Assembly (NCBI RefSeq): GCF_040712315.1
Contig: NC_134013.1
Span: forward strand, 81,474,001 to 81,538,000
Direction of reading: 5' to 3'
Length of the DNA stretch: 64,000 bases
From: Castanea sativa
Taxonomy: Eukaryota; Streptophyta; Magnoliopsida; Fagales; Fagaceae
Below are positions 34,330-45,010 of the stretch, piece by piece. Position 1 is the stretch's first letter. Every line of letters starts with the position of its first letter. Position numbers and translations under genes: made by a program. The notes under the pieces were generated by a model that saw nothing but the letters and a program-made list of their open reading frames with translations, was not told the DNA's origin and ran no database searches.

Positions 34330-35560
34330 AGACACAACTTCCTTTAAAAAAAAACAGTTAAATAATTTTAACTATTTAATTATAAGTGATATAAAAAATT
34401 ACATTTGTCAATAATAAATTTTTAGGCAGGATGTTAGTACTAAAAAGAATATTTATTATTATTCCCTCAAAAAATTAATATTTATCATTAGTAATAATGA
34501 AGACCCAATATTTCTCATAATTTCGTTTATAATTATTGACATGGTAGAATAATATCAATTCCATCCCACTTCATTAACATGTCATGTCCATAATTCCTAA
34601 AAATAATCATAATAATATAAATAAAAAATCTCCATAATTATGAAAAAAATTATATAATCTCTATATAATTTTTTTTTAAACTATAGAAAATAATTTTTTT
34701 AGAGAAATAGAAAATGTTGTTTCCCTAGAAATGTGCTACATGGATACTAAAATTCATGTTTTGAGAGGTTTAAAGCATGTGCTGTGTATTCAAAAAGTTA
34801 GGCCCTTTTATATATACAATACTATAAGTTTCTTTAAAAAACTTTCTCCCTCTCTCCCGTGTGTGTGTTAAAAATACTTAATATTTTCAAAAGAAAAAAT
34901 AGTGGGTTAATCCCACATTGAAAAACGAGTGTGAGTTTAAGAGGTTTAAAGCTTATGCTATGTATCCAAAAAGTTAGGTCATTTTAGATATACACTACTA
35001 TAAGTTTCTTTAAAAAACCTTATCCATTCTCTCCGTGTGTGTTAAAAATACTTCGTATTCTCACAAGAAAAAATAGTAGATTAATCCCATATTAAAAAAT
35101 GAGTGTGAATTTAAAAGGTTTAAAGCATGCATTATGTATCTAAAAAATTAGATCCTTTTGGTACACGACTATAAGTTTTTTTTTAAAATCTTCTCTACTA
35201 CCCATGATTATTAAAAATACTTATTAAAAATACTTACTAAAAAAAAAAAACCTTATTGTATTATTTGTATACATGCATAGACTTTAAGCAACCATCTTTG
35301 TCGCATGTGATTAAAAAAGAAGCATAAAACAAAAAGTAGTTGAGATTTTTTTTTTTTTTTTCTTTGCTTGGTCAGAGAGCTCTCAGCTAAGAAATTTCGA
35401 ACCGCAAAAAAAATGGGCGGTTGGAGTTGGATCCAACTTAAAGCAAGTCAGCTGAAGACCGATGAAGAAGCGGAAAGTGGGGTGGAACATGATGTCACCT
35501 AAAATTGCTTGTTTTCACAAACATGCCGACCTCGTTTTAAGATTCATCTACCAAACTATC
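34330..35560. repeat. Partial duplication copy D
   Basis: Homologous to about 36,060-36,880 (taatgaagaccc, tcatatttttgtttata-like, gctacatg-acactgaaattcatg, then catctttgtcgcatgtgatt at 35,291 and 36,676). Its last part also matches 2,640-2,880. A local direct duplication of about 1.4-1.7 kb spacing. Confidence 0.75.
34764..35215. repeat. Tandem array of about 175-bp units, 2.5 copies
   Basis: Units start (g/a)aggtttaaagc at 34,769, 34,941 and 35,117. Each continues with aaaaagttag, actataagtttctttaaaaa and (first two) a tgtgttaaaaatactt ... taatccca(c/t)att tract. Not coding. Confidence 0.8.
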
Positions 35561-35905
35561 AATTTATAGAATTAGGTCCCTGTCAAACAAGCCGACCTTG
35601 TTTTAAGATCTATCTATCACACTATCATTTTATAGAGTGAGAGTATTCCATTGGTAGAAAGTAAAATAATATGATCAAAGTCTGAGACACTCATTCTTTA
35701 CATAAAGAAAAAAAGTTAATTAATTTTAGATATTTAATTTTCAAAACAAGCCAACCTAGTTTTAAGATCCATCTACCACACTATCAATTCATAGAGCTAG
35801 AGTATTTCATGGGTAGGAAGTAAAATAATATGATCAAAGTCAGAGACACCAATTCTTTACATTAAAAAAAAGTTAATTAATTTTATATATTCAATGTTTT
35901 TTTTG
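35518..35905. repeat. Tandem array with 159-bp period
   Basis: aaacaagccgacctt(g) at 35,585 and aaacaagccaaccta at 35,744 start two full units ending aaaaaaagttaattaatttt. A partial unit precedes at 35,518 (acaaacatgccgacct). The first unit start is part of copy D. Confidence 0.8.
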
Positions 35906-36166
35906 GTTTAAGATAGTTTCAACCTAGTAGTTGTTCTTTATTATCAAACTAAGACATCGATTGATTTTTTGGTGTAAACAGAGATCGAATTTCAAATTTC
36001 TTATTTGACAATAAAATATTTTACCAATTGAATTAACTAGAACCTATAATATGTTTCAATTATAAGTGATAAAAAAAAAAACATTTTTAGTCAAATGTTA
36101 GTACTTAAAGGTCTATAATGAAGACCCTATTTCTCATATTTTTGTTTATAACTATTGTCATGATAG

Positions 36167-36190
36167 TCCTCTCAAAAAATAAAAATAAAA
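36167..36190 (+). mobile_element. Micro-retroposed fragment
   Basis: A 24-bp A-rich insert beginning tcctctcaaaaaat, between identical 17-bp repeats aactattgtcatgatag (36,150-36,166 and 36,191-36,207). The homologous place in copy D (34,530-34,545) has a single, diverged version of the site. Confidence 0.7.
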
Positions 36191-37109
36191 AACTATTGTC
36201 ATGATAGATTAAACATCAATTTTATCCCACTAAATATTATCTTTGTGCCAATATGGGTTTGCTTGACAACTGTTTTTAAGATATTTATTAATGATTTTAA
36301 AAAAATTGATACCGTACCACTTTTATAAAAGGTAAAAAACTTATTAAGAAATTAATTAATTATTCTATTTTTTTAATAAATTTTCTTCAAATAATTTTCT
36401 AACATTGATATTATTGTAACTTATTCAATATTTTCCCTTTTTTTTTTTGGCTATATGAGGGGAAAAAAAAAAGAGGTTTTTAGTATAGATTCATTGACCC
36501 ATACGATACAATGGTAGTGATAACTCGAACCACTTGCTAAATAAAGCAATTTCGAAAACTCATATCAAGCCACTCACAATCGACGTTGTTACTTTAACCG
36601 TTTTCCTGGCAATTAGCTACATGTACACTGAAATTCATGTTTTAACTTATTGTATACATGCATAGACTTACTCAATCATCTTTGTCGCATGTGATTAAAA
36701 AGAAAAGAGCATAAAATAAAAAGTAGATGAGATGTTCACCAACAAAAGTAGTTGAATTTTTTTTTTTTTTTTTTCCCTTGCTTCTTTGGTTGGTCAGACT
36801 CACAGAAGGAGAAGCAAGCGGAGAGGAACATGATGTCACTCAAATTGCTTGTTTTAACGGGCCGACTTCACTTGTGTACGTTTGATGAGATATTCACTTC
36901 ACAAGTATTAAATATTTGTAAAGTATGGAGGTCGGTTCGAATTTTTAAGAGGAAGTTTTACACATATATACTCTTAAATTATATTAGAGTAAATTTTTTT
37001 TAGTTTAATTTAATTTCTATGTAGCACTAATTCATTATTATGCTTCATGATTGGACTTAAAATATTAGATTATTACGGGATAATTATGCTTTTTATTTCA
37101 TTCTTGGTA

Positions 37110-37450
37110 TAAGTATTTGTTTGCATTCAAATTATTGCATCCATGTTTTGCTGAAAACGCGTTTCAGCTTTTTTTTTTTTCTTAGACAGCGCCTCTTGCA
37201 CTGTTCATTGTCCATGAATAGTGAATTTAAGCTTATGAACAGTGCCAAGCTAGCGTTTCACGCCTTTTTTTTTTTTTTAGCTGTGATTTTTGACTTTTTT
37301 GCGCACCAATGGGTCCCGTGCACTGTTCATGGGACCCACAAACCTCACTTTTCAGCAACTTTTTCATTAAAATGGGTCTCACGGTACTATTCACACATTT
37401 AAAAATTATTTTACTACAGTGTTTTCAGTTGTATCCAAATGGACCCTAAA
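37110..37450. mobile_element. MITE-like insertion (cactgttcat / tgggaccca type)
   Basis: Absent from copy A at 3,020. Left tttgcattcaaattattgc with tgctgaaaacgcg; right, reversed, tttggatacaactgaaaac. Interior has repeated tgcactgttcatg and gggaccca words. This motif set is common in plant MITEs; the superfamily is not determined. ORFs inside are low-complexity. Confidence 0.6.
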
Positions 37451-37599
37451 TGGTACAGCACCAGTAGAATATACTTTTTTTTGGGAAACATAAAGATTAA
37501 ATTAAAAAATTGGGAAAAAAGAAAAGAAAATATTTTTGTTAAATTATAAAGGTAGGAATCAAATGTAGTGTAGGGTACAGAAATTTAATAAGAAGATCA

Positions 37600-38242
37600 T
37601 GCCACGTGTCATACCTGAGGCCGAGGATGCCACTATAGCTCTGAGGAAATCACGCCCTCGAACGGTAAGACCACTTCAGTAGCACGTTACTAGAGGAGGT
37701 CACACTGAAGAGAATGAACTTTGGGGAAGGGGTTCAGTCCTAACTGACGGGATGGTGGCTGCCACCACATTTAATGCTTCCCACCAAATATCCTGACTGC
37801 AATTATGTGGAGAAGACTCCTGAACAGTGCCGCCTTGATTGTCGTAACTCACAAGGGGTTTGGGAAGGTGTCTGATAGGACAAGCACTCGAGTGGTAGCC
37901 CGGACGACCAACAACTGGAGGGCCAAGATCATCTAAAGTGGGCTATATAATGTGAGAGACCCTTAAGAGGAAGATGATCTAAAAAATGGTGGGAGAAGAT
38001 ACTATAGCAACTTAGAACAGAAATTCTAACCAACTCTGAAGGAATATATTTAAGAACTATTCTCCTCGAACTTTGCCGAGAAGCGATTTTATTCGCATAC
38101 AGTATAATTTTCTTTATTTTTCTATCATCCTTAATCTACTGTGTGCATTGATCCTTCCATTGAAGCCTAGCTTACAAGCTTACTCTCTACAAATTCATTG
38201 TGCTGGGCTTTTTGGGCCTAAGAACTAAAACACGCCCATACA
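37600..38242 (+). repeat. 5' LTR of a Ty3/gypsy element
   Basis: It ends cgcccataca, directly before a primer-binding site attggtgccgtttgtgggg (38,243-38,261). It starts with TG near 37,600-37,607 (tgccacgtgtcatacc). Copy A lacks the sequence. Confidence 0.7.
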
Positions 38243-38294
38243 ATTGGTGCCGTTTGTGGGGAGGCTTGAACTTTGGTAAGATCAACGTCTAGCC

Positions 38295-40301
38295 ATGGTA
38301 GGTTCAGGGCCGGACCGGGAGGAATTTGTTGGCTCCCAACGTCAAGATAATTTTCTCAACCTCGAGCGGAGAAGGGATCGGGAGGTTATCGTGCACACCA
38401 CATGCACAGGTAATAGCCAGTCTCGAGGCAGGAGTCACGTATCTCATGAGGAAAATACTAGGAGCCTGCAGCTGGAGATAGACCATCTACATAGGAAGTT
38501 ACGCTGCGAGCGACGCAGAGGAACTCTCTCTAGTTCTGGCCATTCTTCTAATGGTAATGGTGATAATAGCTACTACCCCATATCAAGGACTCCTTCTAGT
38601 GAGTCTTTTTCCTACGATGAGAAGCGTCGTGATAGGCGAGAGGGAAGAGTCCATCTCACGAGGGCCTGAGCAACGATGCGATGAGCAGAGTCCTAACTTA
38701 GATTTCCAAGTCACCCTTCACCCGTAGGATTGAGGTAGGAAGGCTTCCTCGACGGTTCACTCAACCGGCGTTCACCATGCACAATGGCAAAACAGACCCT
38801 ATGGAGCATGTTAGCCACTTCAACCAGAGAATGATTGTTCACTTGAAGAAAGAAACCTTGATGTGCAATGTATTCCCATCGAGTAGAGGACCTGTAGTGA
38901 TAAGATGGTTCGATGGCCTGAAGGAGGGCTCTATTAACTCCTTTAAGGAGCTTACGGGAGCCTTAAGATCTCGGTTCATCACTTGTAGTAGGGTTCCTCG
39001 GCCTTTAGACTCCTTGTTGTCCATGACTATGCGAGAAGGGGAAGCCTTGAAGACGTATTCCAATAGATACTAGGAAATGTTTAACGAGATAGATGAGAAT
39101 TTCGACGACGTGGCTATAAGGACATTCAAGGTCAACCTACCTGCTGAGCATGGTTTAAGGAAATCCATGACTGGGAAACCTGTCAAGAGTGTGCGTCAGC
39201 TTATAGACCGTATTGACAAATACAAGCGGGTCGAGGAAGATCAACAACAAGAAAAAGGGAAAGCTAAGGTGGTCCTTCAGGATATAAGGGATTTTAGGTT
39301 GGACCAATACAACAATAATCGTCCTTGGAGAGACTTTGTCGGGCAATTTGCATTTACAGCTGCCCAAGTGATCAACACGATGTTCTGAGAGCAAGTGCAT
39401 CAAATCCTAGAGAAAATTAAGAATGAGCCATACTTTCATTGGCCAAAAAAGATGGGAGGAGATCCCTCGAAGTGCAACCAAAGCCTTCATTGCTAATACC
39501 ACCAAGAATGAGGCCAAACCACAGAAGATTGCAGGACTTTGTGAAATCACCTAGAGCAGCTAGTCCAAAGATGAAAGTTGAAGCAATTCTTGTACCAACC
39601 CAGCGGGCAGGGTGGCCAGGCAGGGTCAGGAGCTCAAGGAAATACTTCCACAAGATCACATTTGGGTACAATCAGTGTCATATTGGCTACCCCAGGGAGG
39701 ACCGACTCTCAGCCATCTAGGATGATGTCTGTAGCTCAGCCATCCACAGGGGACTCGCCCCCTAATTCGAAGAAGGCTAGATCAAAGGGACAACCAGCTT
39801 TGAGCTTTTCTGAGGAGCATACAATTGGAACCTTACAACCACACGATGATGCCCTGGTGGTTTCCCTCAGGATTTGAGGGTACAATGTTAAGAGGGTGCT
39901 AGTAGATCAGGGTAGCGATGCCGAGGATCATGTAACCCGACTTATATAAGGGACTGAAGCTAAGGTCCAAGGACTTGACTGGCTACGATTCCCCTCTAAT
40001 AAGGTTTGACGGAAAGATTGTCTTTCCAAAAGGCCAAATCCGACTACCCGTTTGAACAAGGACAGAGGTCGTGGAGGTGAACTTTATCGTGGTAGATGCC
40101 TACTCCCCCTACACTGCTATTGTGACAAGGCCTTGGCTTCAGTCCATGGGAGCTGTAGGGCTTGTTCTGGTGTTTGGGCTCTAATTGGGCCCAAAGATGT
40201 GTCCGGATCGAGGTCAAAGGCCCATCGGCCTAAGACCGTGCGACGGGCCATAGGGCCATGGCCCAAAGTTCAATGGGCTCGAGCTCGTACCCCATACAGG
40301 A
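38295..40301 (+). pseudogene. Ty3/gypsy gag-protease remnant
   Basis: Gag starts at ATG 38,295 (MVGSGPDREEF; coiled-coil-prone RSLQLEIDHLHRKLR). After a stop at 38,667-38,669 and a frame change the gag core reads DPMEHVSHFNQRM, VIRWFDGL, SINSFKELTGALRSRFI, then stops at 39,071-39,073 and 39,386-39,388. A retropepsin-like start KRVLVDQGSDAE lies near 39,887 with frameshifts beyond it. RT and integrase are missing. The remnant ends accccataca at 40,290-40,299, the same last bases as the 5' LTR. The preceding 140 bp differ from the 5' LTR, so the 3' junction is rearranged. Homology to copy A resumes at gaacatttgg (40,301). Confidence 0.85.
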
Positions 40302-40493
40302 ACATTTGGTTATTTCTCCCATTGTCTTGTAAAAGTTGAAAACTCTATAGTCTATACAAGTTATTCATACTTATTATAGTATCTAATTCTTAGATTCAAA
40401 CTCTAAACAAACCTAAACAATTTATTATTATTCCAAGTCACACGGAACATAAATATGTCATTGTACTAAAAAGGGCAACAGTTTTTATTAAAA

Positions 40494-40674
40494 AAGAGGT
40501 GCTACGTCCACAATATTTTTACAATATTTTCACAACAAATCATAGGTGATTAGTTGTTATTAGTTTAAATTTAAACCTAACACTAAGATTACTATTTTGC
40601 CCCAACAATAACAACTAGTAACAACCTGCCACTTAAGATTTGTTGTAAAAATGTTGTGGACATATCATTTCTCT
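40494..40674. mobile_element. hAT-type MITE, family gaggtgctacgtccacaa (copy 2)
   Basis: 181 bp, flanked by exact 8-bp duplications tattaaaa (40,486-40,493 and 40,675-40,682). Copy A at 4,790 has a single tattaaag in otherwise identical context, i.e. the empty site. Opposite orientation to copies 1 and 3. Confidence 0.9.
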
Positions 40675-40893
40675 TATTAAAAATTCAAATTGGATTGAAA
40701 TGAAAAGAGGATATTCCTCTTACCAGAACTTGTCCAAAAATTCAAGAGAGACGCAGCATATTCAAAGCCATTAAAGATTAAACTAGGACGCCTGATATTT
40801 ATGGATAATTGGGTAATTATTGAATATTCTCAAAGTATTATGAATATGTATTTCTTTCTTTCACATAACTATGAGTTTCACTAATTAAATTTA

Positions 40894-41063
40894 GAGAAAT
40901 GATATGTTCACAATATTTTTACAACAAATCTTAAGTGGCAAGTTGTTATTGATTGTTATTATTGGGGCAAAAAATCAATCTTGGTCTTAGGTTCAAATTT
41001 GAACCAATAACAACTAACTACTTATGATTTGTTGTAAAAATATTGTGGACGTAAGACCTCTCT
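40894..41063. mobile_element. hAT-type MITE, family gaggtgctacgtccacaa (copy 3)
   Basis: 170 bp, flanked by exact 8-bp duplications taaattta (40,886-40,893 and 41,064-41,071). Only 220 bp from copy 2. Confidence 0.9.
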
Positions 41064-41640
41064 TAAATTTATAATGAAATCTATAATTTAGGTGAGATAA
41101 AAAAAAACGTATTTATGATACTTTTGAAGTATTCAATCATTTTCATGGGAGGATAAAGTATAATAAATTTACAATTTGAAGTCCCTATCTTCTCAATCAA
41201 TTTTGGCTCGTGAATTATGGGAGGATTTTGAAACTTACGAGAAGCACGACTAAACCCGTGTGGGACAATTAAATTTTGACTGGGCACTACGCTATCAGCG
41301 CTTAATGCACAAAATTGTTGTGATACGGCGTCTAATTCATTATTAGACTAATTAAATATGTTTCTTTCTTTCTCACAGCCTATCAGAGAGAAAAAACATA
41401 TACCTAATATTAGGTATATTTTTCCGCGGTAGTGACTTTCATTTTACTAGGTCTCAATAATAACAATAATTAACTCGTAAAATTGCGTTACAGTTGTTGA
41501 TTTAGAGACTTTGTCTATATAGTTGTCAACTACTTGTCGGTTGAGTTGATGCACTAACTTACTACATCATCTATTTGGGTGACAAACAAGCAGGCAATGC
41601 AATTACTAAGTTCATTGTCATGATTGATCAAAGTTCTCAA

Positions 41641-41863
41641 AGAGTACTGTGTTTGAATACCACTTATTTTGTTGAAACTGAAATGTTATTGTTGAAAATG
41701 CTATAAATAAAGGTAAAAGTTAGTTGAAATAATATAGTGGAGTCCATAAATGGTGCTTAAAGTATAATAAGACTCATGAATAGTAGCAAAAATAAATTGA
41801 ATAGTGAAATAATTTTTATTTTTAATCTCTATCCAAACGCACACTAAATATGCTTATTGTACC
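41641..41863. mobile_element. MITE, family with gtttggat-type ends
   Basis: Copy A reads agttctctaaatatgc without a gap (5,416). In B an insert runs from about agtactgtgtttgaata to tatccaaacgcacacta, which are imperfect inverted repeats. Same body as 33,241-33,440. Confidence 0.75.
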
Positions 41864-42854
41864 ATAGATCCCATGTTAACGAGAAATCTTAAAAAAATTT
41901 ATTAATAAATTATTTTAGGAAAATTTTAATACCATAACCGTAATTAAAGGTAATTTTTTTTTCTTTTTCTATATTATGTTTTAATGCACTTAAATCCCTT
42001 AACTTTTCTCTTAGAGGATTCAAAACAAAGTCAACATTTTTTTTGGGTTAAATTATAAACTACATAATTTATTTATTTATTTTTAATTTAATTCGTTTGC
42101 CTAGTTTTCTTCAATCCCACTGCTAGTAATACTATTTTTTTTTTCCCTTTCAAAATAACGTCATTTTGACGGACTTAACGGTGTAAAGTAGATAGAAGGA
42201 TTAAATTAGAAACAAATTAAAGTCAAATGTTTGAAATGAAATAGATGAAATTTAAAAAACTAATTTTTTTTTCTAATCAATTCTAAATTAAAAACAAATC
42301 AAAGTTTGGCTCCCACCCTTTTAGATAACAACGTAAACATTACTATACCATGTTACTTTGGAGTTTGGATATGCATGCCGCAAAGGGAACATTACTTATC
42401 AAAAAGACCATGTTACTTTGGATACATGCTGCTTAATCATAAAGCTACTAACAGCAATACGATATCTTTTCTCAAATTGGATATAACTGGTTTTGGAGAT
42501 AGGCTTATAAGTTGTAAGTCGTAACCAATCCGAGTTAAGTTCTTTGTTTTCCTTCCTCTCATTTCTTCAACTCTCTTTCCCATGCAAATTAATATCTTAT
42601 TTATTTGTTGTCAGATCTATCCTCAATTTTACCAACACGTTACTATGCAGTTTGCAGGTATATATTCTTTATAGAAACCGAATTGTAGCAGTGCCTCACA
42701 AAAATTCACTATTGCAGGCTTTGCAGCCATTAAATTTATTTATTTATTTTTCCCTTCTTCCTGTTTATTTATAATTTAGTAGTATTGTCACTTGACTTGA
42801 GTTTAAATATTTCATCCACTATTTGTTGTAAAGGAAAAAAAAGAGACTTAAATA

Positions 42855-43798
42855 TAGGACAGTAAATGAACTAAGTTGATCGTGAACAACTCGGGCTCAG
42901 TTCGATAAAACGCTTATTTATATTTGTTTGTTTATAAATAAGCCAAATTTAAGCCATAGTTTTAGGCTAGTTTAATAAACAAACCGAGCTCAAGTAAAAA
43001 AATTTGTTCACGAACAAGCTCATGAACTATTAGGCTTGATACACAACAATTCAAATATAGACTCATTTATAAGTTTATATGTGTTAGCTAAATATACCCA
43101 TTACATATATCTTAATAATGACATGGCCAACATGAGACCACTACCTATATTACCTTTATTTTTTCCTTCCCTTTAAACTAATCAAGAACCACTTTAGACT
43201 ATAGTTACATTTAAAAATAAATAAATAATTAAGTAGGTCACATATGATTCTTCACCATCAATCATCTACAGTAAAGTTATAAAACATGTTAGTATTTTCT
43301 CATTCATAATAGTTACAAATATGTATTTTTCTAGTCCTTCACCATATAACGTGAATGTAAAAATCGTATTTTGAACAATTGTTGAAACTGTAGACAAGGA
43401 ATGATGAATGAATGAATTTAATTATATAAATTATTAATTTGAATAATAGCTAATCATAAGTAAGACTAGATGCATGATAAAATGAGTATACTATTTTTTT
43501 TTCTTTTTTCTTAATTTTAGAGATTTAAGCATTTAATAATGTAATTTTTTTAGATCTCAAGCTCAAACACTTGACTTGAGCTTAAGTTTGAGCTTGAGTT
43601 TGACTTGACTAATTAATCAAGCCAAGCCAAGCCAAGCCAAGCTCAAGATTATGTTTTTTGGCTTTCTCACGAGCTCAAGCTCAAACACTATTTTTAGGCT
43701 TGTCACAAGCTCAAGCCAAGTTCGAGCTTTTGGTTTTTCCTGACAAGTCAAGCTTGAACATGCACTACTCAACAAAACTCGACTCATTTACAACCCTA
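42855..43798. mobile_element. Non-autonomous hAT element, 944 bp
   Basis: The left end taggacagtaaatgaac and the reversed right end tagggttgtaaatgagtc are matching terminal inverted repeats. The flanks are cttaaata (42,847-42,854) and cttaaatc (43,799-43,806), an 8-bp target duplication with one change. Subterminal aagctcaag/gagctcg words, including five gccaa repeats near 43,620, are typical. No transposase is encoded; the ORF at 43,658 is repeat-derived. Confidence 0.85.
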
Positions 43799-44115
43799 CT
43801 TAAATCAAAGTTTTCATTCTCAAAAATAAAAAATAACCAAAGTTTTCTTTACTAGGAAAGAACCTAACAATGCTACTTCAAAAACACAAGTTTTTAGAAA
43901 AACTATGCTGGAAAGCATAAGTTATTATCTGAAAACTCAAATATGTGTACAATTTGTGAGTTATAGTTAGCTTAATTGTAAAAAAAATTATCGTCGAACA
44001 AGAGATTAGGGTTCGAACTTCTCCAATACCAAAAATTGATTGGTGTTTTGATTTGATTCATAGAGTGGACACTATTAAAGGGAAAAAAAAAATACCGCTT
44101 TAGTTAATTAAAAAT

Positions 44116-44454
44116 AGGGTAAATTGCAAATTACACCTCCAAAGTTTGGAGGTGCTTGAATTTTATATCATAAAGTTTCAGAATTTGAATTTTACCCCTG
44201 AAGTTTGGGAGTGTCTGAATTTTACACTTTGATGTTTAGAATTTAGATTTTATCCCCTAAATTTTAAGAGTGTTTGAATTTTACTTCTTAAAGTTTAGAA
44301 ATGTTTAGATTTTACATCCTAAAATTTTAGAATTTAGAGGTGTAAAATCTAAACACTTCCAACCTTTAAGGGATAAAATCCAAATACTCCTAAAATTTAG
44401 GGGGTAAAATCTAAACACCTTTAAACTTTAGGGGTGTAATTTGCAATTTACCCT
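44116..44454. mobile_element. Foldback MITE, agggtaaattgc ends
   Basis: Terminal inverted repeats agggtaaattgcaaattacacc / reversed right end agggtaaattgcaaattaca, flanked by taaaaat (44,109-44,115 and 44,455-44,461; one more T on each side makes 8 bp). The interior is a ladder of degenerate ~40-bp repeats built on gaattttac and taaagttta words, inverted about the middle. Confidence 0.85.
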
Positions 44455-44529
44455 TAAAAATGCGATGTGGCCAATCTTTTGTATAGGTCAAAATATGGAT
44501 CAAGTAATTCCACATGGGTGACAATCAAA

Positions 44530-45010
44530 ATAGTTGATACCGTACTAGTACCGGCCGGTATGTACCATGCCGGTTTAAATAACAACCGTACCGGTCATGT
44601 ACCGATCATACCAATCAATTTCGGGCAATACCGGCTGGTAAAACAAAAAGTTTTTTATTTTATTTTTAGTTTTGTAATTTTTAAATTTTTGTAAGGGCAG
44701 AATGATAACTTATTTGCATTAACTTATTAGAATTATTTGTTTTCTTAGTATGCAATGAACAATTAAGCTTTCTATTATTTATATTGTGTTTTTTTAATTG
44801 ATGCTAAAGTCTAAAATCATGAATAATTTGTTTTGAATTGAGGTAATATTTAATGGTAAATTTTTATATTTATTATAATATACACACATACACACACGTG
44901 TATATATATATAAAATAACGATAAACTCGAAACGGTGCACCTGTATTAACTGATATTAAAATATATCGTTTCATTTGTCAAACCGGTACAGATTTCGATA
45001 CAAGATTGAC
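44530..45010. mobile_element. MITE-like element with ccggta repeats
   Basis: Left ttgataccgtactagtacc, right (reversed) cttgtatcgaaatctgtacc are weak inverted ends. The left 110 bp hold multiple taccggt/accggta words. Absent from copy A. A short (TA)n at 44,898-44,912 lies inside. Class unknown. Confidence 0.5.
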
